This document shows, piece by piece, positions 26,743 to 36,322 of a stretch of 64,000 nucleotides of DNA (its first letter is position 1; every line of letters begins with the position of its first letter). Source of the stretch: DASQZT01 sp963728965 (GTDB taxonomy: Bacteria > Acidobacteriota > Terriglobia > Bryobacterales > Bryobacteraceae); the NCBI GenBank assembly GCA_963728965.1, contig CAVSMH010000002.1, positions 186,001 through 250,000 on the forward strand, given 5' to 3'. The notes below the pieces were generated by a model. The model did no database searches. It worked only from the letters and a program-made list of their open reading frames with translations, and was not told where the DNA came from. A program made the position numbers and the translations under genes.

Positions 26743-27456
26743 TTATATATAGTTGCCGGAAGTGATATGACGGCGGTTGGCCACCAGCGGCCGGTTCAGG
26801 AAATCCACGAACGGAGTCAGTGCCCGGAAGCGTTCGACCACCTCGGGCAGCAGCTTCGGCGTCGTCGCCACCTCCGCGGGGAGCACGAGGTAGTACAGCC
26901 ACTGCTTGTGTCTCACCAGGTCGGCCGCCGGATGCTCGGCGCAGAAACCCTTCGGCGGACGCGTCAGTTGCTCGCCCTGCATCTCGCCCAGCAGCGTGCG
27001 CAGTTTTCGGCCGCGAATCAGCGCCCGGAACTCCTCGTGGTTCGCTGCCAGGTACTCGCGGATCAGCCGCAACTCGTCGCGGTCGGGCATGTAGACGCCG
27101 CCCGCCACCTCCACTCCATCGGGCGAAACGCTGAAGTACAGGCCCGCGCAGCCGTGCTTGCCCAGCCCGCGCCGCGGGAAGATTGCCGCGATGTGCGTCT
27201 TGTAAGGCGTCTTGTCGGAGCTGAAGCGCGTATCCCGGTAGATCCGATAGAGCGACTCCTCCGGTTCGCGCACATACTCGGGAGCGAACCGCAGCATCTC
27301 CTTGCTGACCAGCGAAACCAGGCGAAGCATGGGCGCCTTCACCTGCTCGTCGAAGATGTGCTTGCGCGGCTGAAACCATTCCCGGCGGTTGTTTCGTTTG
27401 AGCGACCGCAGGAACTTCATACCCTCGGCTGGAAAGGTAAACGATGGCGCTTTCAT
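26743..27456 (-). CDS. DUF2461 domain protein
   Basis: A 237-residue member of the DUF2461 (TIGR02453) family: FLRSLKRNNRREWFQPRK at the N-terminus, then YRIYRDTRFSSDKTPYKTHI, GLYFSVSPDGVEVAGGVYMP and a C-terminal region with LPEVVERFRALTPFVDFLN. Function of the family is unknown. The frame is open to 27600, but the ATG at 27454-27456 (MKAPSFTFP) gives the usual family start. It is divergent from the large TonB-dependent receptor gene. Confidence 0.8.
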   Translation of the reverse strand: MKAPSFTFPAEGMKFLRSLKRNNRREWFQPRKHIFDEQVKAPMLRLVSLVSKEMLRFAPEYVREPEESLYRIYRDTRFSSDKTPYKTHIAAIFPRRGLGKHGCAGLYFSVSPDGVEVAGGVYMPDRDELRLIREYLAANHEEFRALIRGRKLRTLLGEMQGEQLTRPPKGFCAEHPAADLVRHKQWLYYLVLPAEVATTPKLLPEVVERFRALTPFVDFLNRPLVANRRHITSGNYI

Positions 27457-27593
27457 GGCGGACTGTCGGGACTGCCCCCCCAGTGTAGCCGGAACCGCCG
27501 CCCGGTTGCGACAGGCCCCTCCCCGCCCGGACGCCGGCACAGGGGGTTCCCCGAGAGCACGGCCAGCGCTCTGTAAGCGCAAACATTTTTTCC

Positions 27594-27639
27594 TTGACAA
27601 ACAGGGCGACTAGTTGAAAAATACTACCCAGCGCTGGGT
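27594..27639 (+). promoter_or_regulatory. Possible promoter and palindromic operator of the receptor gene
   Basis: A perfect -35-like TTGACA at 27594-27599 is followed by an AT-rich stretch with AATACT at 27620-27625; the spacing (20) is longer than ideal. Directly after it is a 14-base perfect palindrome (ACCCAGCGCTGGGT, 27626-27639), placed where a repressor would block transcription. The receptor start codon is at 27703. Confidence 0.35.
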
Positions 27640-27702
27640 CTCAGGCAAAATGGCGCAGAGGGACAGCTTCCGCCACCCGGCGGATGAATTGTGGGAGGGG
27701 GA

Positions 27703-30700
27703 ATGGTGCTTCGTTTTCGCATCGTTATCAGTTTCATTGCCCTGTTGACGTTGACAGGGTTCCTGCTGGAAGCTCAACGCGCCGACCGCGCTACCATCAC
27801 CGGGATCGTAACCGATCCTTCCGGGAATAGCATCCCCGCCGCCAACGTCACCATCCGCAACGAAGAAACCGGCGTCGTGACCAATCTCACCACCAATGAA
27901 GCCGGCGCCTATACTTCACCCCTGATGGTCCTCGGAACCTATACCGTCTCGGTCGAGCACGCCGGATTCAAATCCAGTATCCGTTCTGGTATTGAAACTC
28001 TCGGCGGACAGACCTATCGCGTTGATTTGCGGCTCGAACTCGGCACGGTTACCGAACGAGTGGAAGTCTCGGCCGCTTCCGAAATGGTCAATACCGAGCA
28101 GCCGGACGTGGCCAATACCGTGGGCGAGGCCTATTACCGCCAGTTGCCCGTGGTCATGGGCGGCGATATCCGCCTGGCCGAGGCGTTGCTCCAGTTACAG
28201 CCCGGCTACACCCCCATGCGGCCCAATGGCGACCCGATGTTTCGCGGCAGCCAGTTCGGCTCGCGCATCAACGGCGGCCAGTCCTTCGCCACCGAGAACT
28301 TCTTCGACGGCGTCGCGTTCGGCTATGCCTCCGGCCACCAGGACAGCCATGAAAGCTCGCCGCCCATCGAGAGCGTCGGCGAAATGCGCGTCATCGAATC
28401 CGCCTATTCCGCGGAGTACGGCCACACCAGCGGCGGCACGGTGGAATACACCTCCCGTACCGGAACGAACACGTTCCACGGAAGTGCGTACGAATACTTT
28501 GCCAACGACGCCCTGAACGCGCGCGGCTTCTTCCCGGTCGCGGTTTCCAAGCAACGCAGCAACAACTTCGGCTTCACCGTGGGCGGACCGCTGATCATTC
28601 CCAAGGTGTACAACGGCCGCAACAAGACCTTCTTCTTTGTGAACCTGGACTGGTTCAAGTTCCGGTCCGGACCCCTGCCGGGCTTCGGCAACACGACCCC
28701 TATCGATGCCTTTAAGCAGGGCGATTTCAGCGCCCTCCTGACCAGCACGCAGGTGGGAACCGATGCCCTCGGCCGGCCGATCTTCTCGGGCCAGATCTTC
28801 AATCCGGCTTCTACCCGCCTGGTCGGAGGAGTCCCGGTTCGCGATCCGTACCCCGGCAATCTCATCCCGCCCAGCGATCCGCTGCGCAGCCAGGTGGCGG
28901 CCAAAGTCGTCCCGCTAATGGCCGAGCCGTGGCGGCCCGGCTTGCAGTTCAACGTGGGCGGCAACCCCAGCGGCGACCAAACCTGGATAGGCAATTTCCG
29001 CACCATCCTGTTCCGTGTGGACCACCAGATCACCGACCGGTTCAAGGAGTCTACCAGCTTCTTCTGGCCGGCTCGGCCTTCCATCCGCAATTGCGGCGAG
29101 GTCCTCGGGTGCACGCCCACCTTTGATCCAAAAACGTACTCGAACTATATCGGCAACGGATTCCAGCAGCGCATCGCCACCCATCACGCCACCCAGCAGT
29201 TCGATTACATCATTCGCAACAACCTGCTGTGGCACACCACCGTGGCCTGGGACCGCTGGGTGATGTCCGGCAGCCCGCTCTCCGCGGGACTGGACTGGCC
29301 CGACCGGCTGTGGGGCACGGATCAAAGCGGCATCGTCGACAAGACCGCCGGCCCACCCAATTTCACCTTCACCGGCAACACGCCCTACACCCAGCTCGGC
29401 ATGCAGTGGATCGGGTTCGGCTTCGAAGCCATCAACCGCTGGCAGTTCGTCAACGACCTGACGTGGGTGAAGGGCAAGCACACCTTGAAGCTCGGATTCG
29501 AGTACCGCATTCACCAGTTCAACTACCACGGCTGGGCGGCCAGCACCGGCGGCTCCTTCAACTTCAACCGGCTCGGCACCGGCGGCTATGATGCTTCGGG
29601 CAATTCCATTTCGTCCACTGGCGACCCGTTTGCCTCGTTCCTGCTGGGCCAGGTTCAAACCGCCAATTATCAGATTCCGGCGTTCACCAGTTGGAACGGC
29701 GGCTACACCGCAGCCTATCTGAATGACGATTTCAAAGTGACCAGCCGGCTCACCGTCACCCTCGGCCTTCGCTTCGACTATCAGTTGGCATTCAACGAAC
29801 GGTACAACCGCTTCTCCACGTTCGACCCCACGGCGCCCAATCCCGGAGCGGGCAACCGGCCGGGCGCGATTGTGTTCGCCACCCCGCAGCACAACACGTT
29901 CGACAATCCGCCGGTGGATGCGATCGGGCCGCGGGTCGGGTTCGCGTACAGCCTGGCCAACCGCACCGTCATCCGCGGAGGTTACGGCATCTACTACAGC
30001 GGCGTGCCGTTCACCGATGGAGGCACGCCCATCACCGGGTTCTTCACCAATCCCACGGCGCCCAATCTGACCAACGGGTTGTCTCCGGCGTTTTCACTGG
30101 ACAGCGGCTTCCCGCGGGACCGCATCATCTACCCGCCCCTGATCGATCCCACCGTAGCTAACGGCACCTCGCCCATCGGTTACGAGGGGAGTTCGAACGT
30201 GCTGCCGCGGTACCAGAACTGGTCGTTTACCATCCAGCACCAGCTCAGCAACTCCATGCTGCTGGACGTGAGTTATACCGGCAATCACGGCACGCGCCTG
30301 CCGATGAGCGGCACCTTCCTCGGGCTTCTCCAGAATATGAACGACCCGGCCATCCTGGGACTCACCACCAAGGTGTTGCAGGCCGATATCAATTCCGATA
30401 CGGCGAAGGCCGCCGGGATCGCCCCGCCCTATCCTGGTTTCACCGGCATCGTGGCGCAGGCGCTGCGGCCCTGGCCCCAGTATCAGGGCATCAATTGGCA
30501 CTCCTGGCCCATCGGCAAGAGCATCTACCACTCGCTCCAGATCAAGCTCGACAAGCGCTTCTCCAGCGGGTTGTTCTTCCGCGTCTTCTACACCCGGTCG
30601 AAGTTGCTGAATAACGCCGCCGATAACGGCTATAACAATTCCGCCAGCAGCGGCCTGCAAAACCCGGTCGATGCCCGTCCGGAACGGTCTACCAGCATCG

Positions 30701-31263
30701 ACGACGTACCGAACACGTTCGTCTTCTCCTGGGGGTACGAACTCCCGTTCGGCAAGAATCGCAAGAATGACCTGGTGAAGAAGCTGATTTCGGGTTGGAC
30801 GCTGAACGGATTGCTGCGGTATGAGAGCGGCCGTCCGGAGAACATCACCATGAACAACGACATGAGCGGGCTGTTGTTCAACCCGTCCAAACGCCCGGAT
30901 CGTGTGGCCGGCATATCCGCGGTGACGCCTGAGGGCAACACGGGAAGTTTCGACCCGAACAAAGACGTGTACCTGAACAAGGCCGCCTACAGCGACCCCG
31001 GGCCGTTGACCTTCGGCAACGCGGCGCCGCGCGACCCCCACGTCCGCGGTTTCCCGAATGCCGTGGAGGACGTGAGTATCTTCAAGATCACCCCCATCGG
31101 CGAACATGTCCGCTGGCGCCTCGAAGCGCAGGGCGGCAACATCACCAACCGTGTGGTGTTCTGCGATCCGAACCAGAACTGGAGCGCCGCCTCGTTTGGC
31201 CAGGTCTCGCTCCAGTGCAACCAACCGCGGTCGATTCAGTTGGGGACCAAGATCGAATTCTGA
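27703..31263 (+). CDS. TonB-dependent receptor with carboxypeptidase-regulatory-like domain
   Basis: A protein of about 1186 residues. A signal peptide (IVISFIALLTLTGFLLEAQ) is followed by an Ig-like carboxypeptidase-regulatory domain (ATITGIVTDPSGNSIPAANV), then a plug-like region (GGTVEYTSRTGTNTFHGSAY) and a long series of beta strands ending in a C-terminal aromatic-type strand (IQLGTKIEF). This is the Oar-like/acidobacterial receptor type, an outer-membrane uptake pore driven by TonB. ATG 27703 follows GGGAGGGGG; a GTG at 27691 is possible. It begins a rightward block with a TPR protein and three ASPIC proteins, suggesting a shared substrate. Confidence 0.9.
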   Translation: MVLRFRIVISFIALLTLTGFLLEAQRADRATITGIVTDPSGNSIPAANVTIRNEETGVVTNLTTNEAGAYTSPLMVLGTYTVSVEHAGFKSSIRSGIETLGGQTYRVDLRLELGTVTERVEVSAASEMVNTEQPDVANTVGEAYYRQLPVVMGGDIRLAEALLQLQPGYTPMRPNGDPMFRGSQFGSRINGGQSFATENFFDGVAFGYASGHQDSHESSPPIESVGEMRVIESAYSAEYGHTSGGTVEYTSRTGTNTFHGSAYEYFANDALNARGFFPVAVSKQRSNNFGFTVGGPLIIPKVYNGRNKTFFFVNLDWFKFRSGPLPGFGNTTPIDAFKQGDFSALLTSTQVGTDALGRPIFSGQIFNPASTRLVGGVPVRDPYPGNLIPPSDPLRSQVAAKVVPLMAEPWRPGLQFNVGGNPSGDQTWIGNFRTILFRVDHQITDRFKESTSFFWPARPSIRNCGEVLGCTPTFDPKTYSNYIGNGFQQRIATHHATQQFDYIIRNNLLWHTTVAWDRWVMSGSPLSAGLDWPDRLWGTDQSGIVDKTAGPPNFTFTGNTPYTQLGMQWIGFGFEAINRWQFVNDLTWVKGKHTLKLGFEYRIHQFNYHGWAASTGGSFNFNRLGTGGYDASGNSISSTGDPFASFLLGQVQTANYQIPAFTSWNGGYTAAYLNDDFKVTSRLTVTLGLRFDYQLAFNERYNRFSTFDPTAPNPGAGNRPGAIVFATPQHNTFDNPPVDAIGPRVGFAYSLANRTVIRGGYGIYYSGVPFTDGGTPITGFFTNPTAPNLTNGLSPAFSLDSGFPRDRIIYPPLIDPTVANGTSPIGYEGSSNVLPRYQNWSFTIQHQLSNSMLLDVSYTGNHGTRLPMSGTFLGLLQNMNDPAILGLTTKVLQADINSDTAKAAGIAPPYPGFTGIVAQALRPWPQYQGINWHSWPIGKSIYHSLQIKLDKRFSSGLFFRVFYTRSKLLNNAADNGYNNSASSGLQNPVDARPERSTSIDDVPNTFVFSWGYELPFGKNRKNDLVKKLISGWTLNGLLRYESGRPENITMNNDMSGLLFNPSKRPDRVAGISAVTPEGNTGSFDPNKDVYLNKAAYSDPGPLTFGNAAPRDPHVRGFPNAVEDVSIFKITPIGEHVRWRLEAQGGNITNRVVFCDPNQNWSAASFGQVSLQCNQPRSIQLGTKIEF

Positions 31264-31340
31264 TCCTCACTGGATGAGTATACTGGTACGGGGCGCCGCC
31301 ACGGCGGCGCCCCAAATGCATTTTTAAGGGGCCCCCCGTT

Positions 31341-34300
31341 TTGCGTTGTCTCACCGCGATCCTCCTGGCGCTGGCTGCCGCCGCGCCGCTTTCCTACGCC
31401 CAGCGAGCCATCCAGGAAGCCGTCCGGCACGACCAGGCCGGCAAACAGTGGCTGGAAAAGAAGAACTGGAACGCCGCCGCCGCGGAGTTCCAGGCCGCCA
31501 TCCGCCTCGACGCCCATAGCGGCGACAGCTACATCGGGCTCGCCATCGCGTTGTGGGGCACTGGCGAACGCAGGGCGGCGGTGAAAGCGTTCCAGCAGGC
31601 CGTCACCGTCGAGCCGAAATCGGCCGAGCAGGCCGATCTGGCACAGGCCCTGCTCCTCCAGCAGAGCGGCCAGGCCGACGATGCCATCGCCATCTACCGC
31701 CGCGCCCTGAAGCGCAATCCGAAATCCGCCGATGCTCACAACTGGCTCGGCGTGGCCCTCCTCCAGAAGAACGCGCTTCAAGAGGCCGCCGCCGAGTTTC
31801 GGGAAGCCGTGCGCCTCAGGCCCGCCTTCGTGCGGGCATACAACAATCTGGGTTCCACCCTGGCCCAGGCCGGCCAGATCGAGGAGGGCATCGCCGCCCT
31901 CGAGCGCGGTCTGAAGGTGGCGCCCGCCGATCTCCAGCTCCGCATCAACCTGGGAATGGCGCTCCGTTCCAAAGGCGACGCCGAAGGTGCCATCACCCAG
32001 TTCAAGTCCCTGTTGGCGCAGAACGCCGACAGCCCCGAGTTGCAGTATCAGTATGGCCAGACGCTGCGCCAAAGCGGCGATCTCGAAGGCGCCATTCAGG
32101 CCTTCGAAAAATCTCTCGCCCTCAACCCGGAAGCCCGCGAGAGTTACTACGGGCTCGGTCAGGCGTTAAAAGAGGCCGCCGCGGAGCATCGGCCGCGCCG
32201 GCCCGCCGCGCCGCCTTCCGACGAGCTCCAGACCGCCGCCCAGGCCATCGCAAAGGGCGATCTTCCGCGCGCGCGCCAGTCGCTCGAAGCCGCCGTCGCG
32301 CGCGATCCCAAGTCCGCCGAGGCGCAAAACCTGCTCGGCTTCGTGCTCGGCCGCTCGGGCGACCTGCCCGCCGCCGTGGACAAGCTGAAGCAAGCCGTCG
32401 CCCTCGATCCGGATCTCGCCGATGCGCACTACAACCTCGGCGTGGCCCTGTGGTACCGCGGCGACCGCACCACCGCGCTCGTCGAGTTGGACCAGGCCAT
32501 CCGCCTCAATCCGGCCGCTGCCAACGTTTACAGTTTCCGCGGTATGGCCGCGCGCGAGACCGGCGATCTCGACCACGCCCGCCGCATGCTCGAGCGCGCC
32601 ATCGCCCTCGAACCCGACACGCCGCTGCCCTATTTCGATCTCGCCACCGTGTTTCTGAAGCTCGGACACTTGGATCGCGCCGTGGGCCAGTTCGACTCCG
32701 GCCTGAATCTCCCCGGACCGAAAGGAGCGGTACCCGACCTCGATCTCGCCATCGCCGAATTGCGCCGCGCCCTTTCCGGCAAGCCTGAGCAGGCCGAGGC
32801 GTACCACGTGCTGGGCCGCCTCCTCGGTGCTTCCGGCGCCGATGCCAGTCAGGTGATCGCGGCGTTTCAGGAAGCCATCCGCCTCCGCCCGGATTATGCC
32901 GAGGCCCACAACAGTCTCGGCCTGGTTTATGCGCAGGCGGGCGAGGACGACAAGGCCGCGGCGGCGTTTCGCGACGCCCTGAAGTTGCGGCCCGACTATG
33001 CCGACGCCCATCAGAATCTCGGCGCCGTCCTCACCACGTCCGACGCCGCCGGTGCCGTCCGCGAACTCGAAGCCGCGCTGGCCCTTCAGCCCGCCTTTCT
33101 GAAAGCCCAGTTCAATCTCGCCCTGGCGTATGAAGCCAGCCCCGCCCACGGACCCCAAAACGCCATCGACCAATTGCGCAAGCTGCTTGCCGGCGAACCC
33201 CGGTATCCGCGCGCCGAATTTGTCCTCGGCCGGCTCCTGCTGCGCCAGGGCAACGTCGCCCAGGCCGTCGAACACCTGAAGACCGCGGTCGCCCAGGAGC
33301 CGGATTTCGGTGAGGCGCGGTACCAGCTCGGCCTCGCCCTCACCCGCTCCGGACAACCGGCCGAAGGCGCCGCCCAGATTAAGCGCAGCCGCGAACTCAT
33401 CACCGCCAGCGAGAGCGAGCAGGCCGCCAGCCTCGACCTCGCCGAGGCCAAAGCCGCGCTCGACCACGGCGATGCCGATTCGGCCATCCCGAAACTTCGC
33501 AAAGTGGTGGCGTTCCGCCCCACCGCCGCGGAGCCGTACTACCTGCTCGGCACCGCCCTGGCCAAACACGGCGACCGCCAGGAAGCCGCCGCCGCATTCC
33601 GTAAAGCACTGGAAATCGATCCCGGCCATACCGGCGCGCAGCAGGCCCTGGCAGCGCTGACGCCCGCCGCGCCCGCCATCCCTCCGGGCGCCGACATCCC
33701 CGTCTTCGAAAACTACATCCGCCAGGGCAAGTTCGCGGAAGTCGGGCCCCTCCTCCGCCGCTATGTCGAGGAGCATCCGCAATCCTGGTGGGGATGGTAT
33801 GCCCTGGGGTATAGCCAATACGCACAGCGCAAAATCGGCGATTCCATTCAGGCGTTGGCCCAATCGCTCCAGATCAACGTCAACTACGCCGAAGCCCACA
33901 AAGTGCTGGGCCGCGACCTGATGATCATCGGCCGCTTCGATGCCGCCCGCATCGAGTTCCAGCAGGGCGTCCGCCTCGATCCCAAATCGCCCGAGATGCC
34001 CTACAACCTCGGCAAGCTCTATTCCATTCAGGACAACTGGGCCGACGCCAAGCCCCAGTTTGAATCCGCCATCCGGCTGGATTCATCTTACATGGAAGCG
34101 TACGACGGGCTCGGTCTGGCCCTGGAGTCGCTCGGGGATGATGCCGGTGCCGTTGCCAACTACAAGCGGGCCATCCAATTCAATGAGGCGCGCCAGGGGG
34201 CCTTTGTTTCGCCTTATGTCAATATGAGTGCGCTGTCGAATCGTACCGGCGACCGCGACGCGGCCATCGATTACGCCCGCCGCGGCCTGCGCGTCAATCC

Positions 34301-34565
34301 CAACTCCGACCGCGCGCTGTTTCAACTGGCCAAGGCCCTGGAGTACCGCGGCGAACTGGCCGAGGCGGCCGACGCGCTCAATCGCGCTATCGCCATCAAC
34401 GCGCGCTCGTCCTCCTACTTCTACGTGCTCGCTACCGTGTACCGCAAACTCGGCAAGCCCGAAGAGAGCCGCCAGGCCATGCAGACCTTTGCCAAACTGG
34501 ACCGCGAGTCCAACGAGCTGGAGCAGAAGCGGCGCGATTGGGTGCGGGAAGGCGCTCATGAATGA
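31341..34565 (+). CDS. Giant secreted TPR-repeat protein
   Basis: A 1074-residue protein made almost entirely of tetratricopeptide repeats (more than twenty 34-residue units such as ADAHYNLGVALWYRGDRTTA and AEAHNSLGLVYAQAGEDDKA). A signal peptide ends at SYAQ (residue 21). The start is probably TTG 31341, with AAGGGG upstream; no ATG is near. It ends eight bases inside the next gene. TPR proteins upstream of ASPIC/FG-GAP proteins are a recurring acidobacterial arrangement; the TPR array probably acts as the scaffold. Confidence 0.85.
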   Translation: MRCLTAILLALAAAAPLSYAQRAIQEAVRHDQAGKQWLEKKNWNAAAAEFQAAIRLDAHSGDSYIGLAIALWGTGERRAAVKAFQQAVTVEPKSAEQADLAQALLLQQSGQADDAIAIYRRALKRNPKSADAHNWLGVALLQKNALQEAAAEFREAVRLRPAFVRAYNNLGSTLAQAGQIEEGIAALERGLKVAPADLQLRINLGMALRSKGDAEGAITQFKSLLAQNADSPELQYQYGQTLRQSGDLEGAIQAFEKSLALNPEARESYYGLGQALKEAAAEHRPRRPAAPPSDELQTAAQAIAKGDLPRARQSLEAAVARDPKSAEAQNLLGFVLGRSGDLPAAVDKLKQAVALDPDLADAHYNLGVALWYRGDRTTALVELDQAIRLNPAAANVYSFRGMAARETGDLDHARRMLERAIALEPDTPLPYFDLATVFLKLGHLDRAVGQFDSGLNLPGPKGAVPDLDLAIAELRRALSGKPEQAEAYHVLGRLLGASGADASQVIAAFQEAIRLRPDYAEAHNSLGLVYAQAGEDDKAAAAFRDALKLRPDYADAHQNLGAVLTTSDAAGAVRELEAALALQPAFLKAQFNLALAYEASPAHGPQNAIDQLRKLLAGEPRYPRAEFVLGRLLLRQGNVAQAVEHLKTAVAQEPDFGEARYQLGLALTRSGQPAEGAAQIKRSRELITASESEQAASLDLAEAKAALDHGDADSAIPKLRKVVAFRPTAAEPYYLLGTALAKHGDRQEAAAAFRKALEIDPGHTGAQQALAALTPAAPAIPPGADIPVFENYIRQGKFAEVGPLLRRYVEEHPQSWWGWYALGYSQYAQRKIGDSIQALAQSLQINVNYAEAHKVLGRDLMIIGRFDAARIEFQQGVRLDPKSPEMPYNLGKLYSIQDNWADAKPQFESAIRLDSSYMEAYDGLGLALESLGDDAGAVANYKRAIQFNEARQGAFVSPYVNMSALSNRTGDRDAAIDYARRGLRVNPNSDRALFQLAKALEYRGELAEAADALNRAIAINARSSSYFYVLATVYRKLGKPEESRQAMQTFAKLDRESNELEQKRRDWVREGAHE

Positions 34566-36321
34566 CCGCGCCTCGCGCAGATCGTTCCTCCGTCTGGCGG
34601 GGTCCCTGCTCGCCGGCTCCTCGCTCTCCCGCGCCGCCGCGGGGCAGGCCGGCGTAACCTTCACCGATATCGCCGCCGACGCCGGCCTGGGCGCCGCCCG
34701 CAATTTCTCCGGCCCGCCCGAAAACAAACAGTACCTCCTCGAAGAGATGGGCGCGGGCGTCGCCATCATCGATTACGACAATGACGGCTGGCCGGATCTC
34801 TTCCTGGTGAACGGTACCCGCTTCGACACCACCAAAAAGCCCACCAGCTATCTGTTCCACAACAACCGCGACGGCACCTTCACCGACGTCACCGCGAAAT
34901 CCGGCCTCGCCCATTCCGGCTGGGGCCAGGCCTGCTGCATCGGAGATTACGATAACGACGGCTTTGACGACCTCTTCGTGTCCTATTGGGGCCGCAACGT
35001 GCTCTATCACAACAACGGCGATGGCACGTTTACCGACGTTTCGGAGAAGGCCGGCGTGGCCGGCGCCGGCCGGCGCTGGGGCGCCGGGTGTTGCTTTCTC
35101 GATTACGACCGCGATGGCAAACTCGACCTGTTCGTGGCCAACTACGTGACCTTCGATCCCGCCGCCGTCCCCCGCCCGGGCGATTCGCCCTACTGCCGCT
35201 ACGGCCAGATTCCCGTGCCGTGCGGGCCCCAAGGCCTCAGCGGCGGCAGCAATCTGCTCTACCGCAACCGCGGCGACGGCACCTTCGAAGATGTGTCCGA
35301 GAAGTCCGGTATCGCCAACCCGCGCGGAACCGCCGCCCGCTTTGCCGGCGCCAACTGGCGGCCCGTCGGCTCCTACGGCATGGGAGCCGCCGCCGCCGAT
35401 TTCGACAACGACGGCTGGCCCGATATCTACGTCGCCTGCGATACCGCGCCGAGCCTCCTTTACCACAACAATCGCGACGGCACGTTCCGCGAGGTGGGTG
35501 TGGCCGCCGGTGTGGCTTTCGACGAGAACGGCGTGGCCCTCTCCGGGATGGGCGCCGGAATCGCCGATCTCGACGGCGACGGCTGGCTCGACATCGTCCG
35601 CACCAACTTCACCGACCAGATCACCATGCTGTACCGCAACAACGGCGACGGCACCTTCCACGACGCCAGCTTCCGCGCCGGCCTCGGCATCAATACCCGG
35701 TATGTCGGATTCGGCGTGGGCTGTTTCGATTTCGATAACGATGGCCGCAAGGATATCTTCATCGCCAACGGGCACGTCTACCCCCAGATTGCCGGCCGCA
35801 AGCTCCACGTCTCCTACAAGCAGCCGCGGCTGTTGTACCGCAACATGGGCAACGGCCGCTTTCAGGATGTCTCCTCCGGCGCCGGTCCCGGAATCACCGC
35901 GGCCAACCTCGGCCGCGGCTGCGCGCTCGGCGATCTCGACAACGATGGCGATATCGATATCGTCGTCAATAACCTCGACGGGCCGCCCTCCCTGCTCCGC
36001 AACGATGGAGGCAATCGCAACAGTTGGCTGATGATCAAGTGCATCGGCACGCGGTCGAACCGCAGCGCCATCGGCGCCCGCGTGCGCGTCGTGACGGGCG
36101 GCCGGTCGCAGATCGATGAAGTCCTGAGCGGATCCGGCTACTATTCCCAAAACGACCTGCGCCTGCATTTCGGCCTGGGCGCCGCCGATAAGGTGGACCT
36201 CGTCGAAGTCGCCTGGCCCTCCGGCTCCCGGGAATCGTTCCGCGATATCGATGCCCGGCAGTTGCTCGTCGTTCGTGAATCGGAAGGCATCGTCCGCCGC
36301 GAAAGGTTCAAGGCGAGATAG
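34558..36321 (+). CDS. FG-GAP/VCBS repeat protein with ASPIC/UnbV domain, copy 1
   Basis: A 587-residue exported protein (CRTAC1-like). It has a Tat-like signal (SRRSFLRLAGSLLAGSSLS), then at least seven propeller blades each with a calcium-type DxDxDG loop (IIDYDNDGWPDLFLVNG, DYDNDGFDDLF, DYDRDGKLDLF, DFDNDGWPDIY, DLDGDGWLDIV and others) alternating with NNGDGTFTDV. The C-terminal ASPIC/UnbV domain has RSAIGARVRV and a final LRLHFGLGAADKVDLVEVAW. Start ATG 34558 overlaps the TPR stop. Function in acidobacteria is unknown; a periplasmic or surface Ca-binding propeller is likely. Confidence 0.85.
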   Translation: MNDRASRRSFLRLAGSLLAGSSLSRAAAGQAGVTFTDIAADAGLGAARNFSGPPENKQYLLEEMGAGVAIIDYDNDGWPDLFLVNGTRFDTTKKPTSYLFHNNRDGTFTDVTAKSGLAHSGWGQACCIGDYDNDGFDDLFVSYWGRNVLYHNNGDGTFTDVSEKAGVAGAGRRWGAGCCFLDYDRDGKLDLFVANYVTFDPAAVPRPGDSPYCRYGQIPVPCGPQGLSGGSNLLYRNRGDGTFEDVSEKSGIANPRGTAARFAGANWRPVGSYGMGAAAADFDNDGWPDIYVACDTAPSLLYHNNRDGTFREVGVAAGVAFDENGVALSGMGAGIADLDGDGWLDIVRTNFTDQITMLYRNNGDGTFHDASFRAGLGINTRYVGFGVGCFDFDNDGRKDIFIANGHVYPQIAGRKLHVSYKQPRLLYRNMGNGRFQDVSSGAGPGITAANLGRGCALGDLDNDGDIDIVVNNLDGPPSLLRNDGGNRNSWLMIKCIGTRSNRSAIGARVRVVTGGRSQIDEVLSGSGYYSQNDLRLHFGLGAADKVDLVEVAWPSGSRESFRDIDARQLLVVRESEGIVRRERFKAR

Positions 36322-36322
36322 C

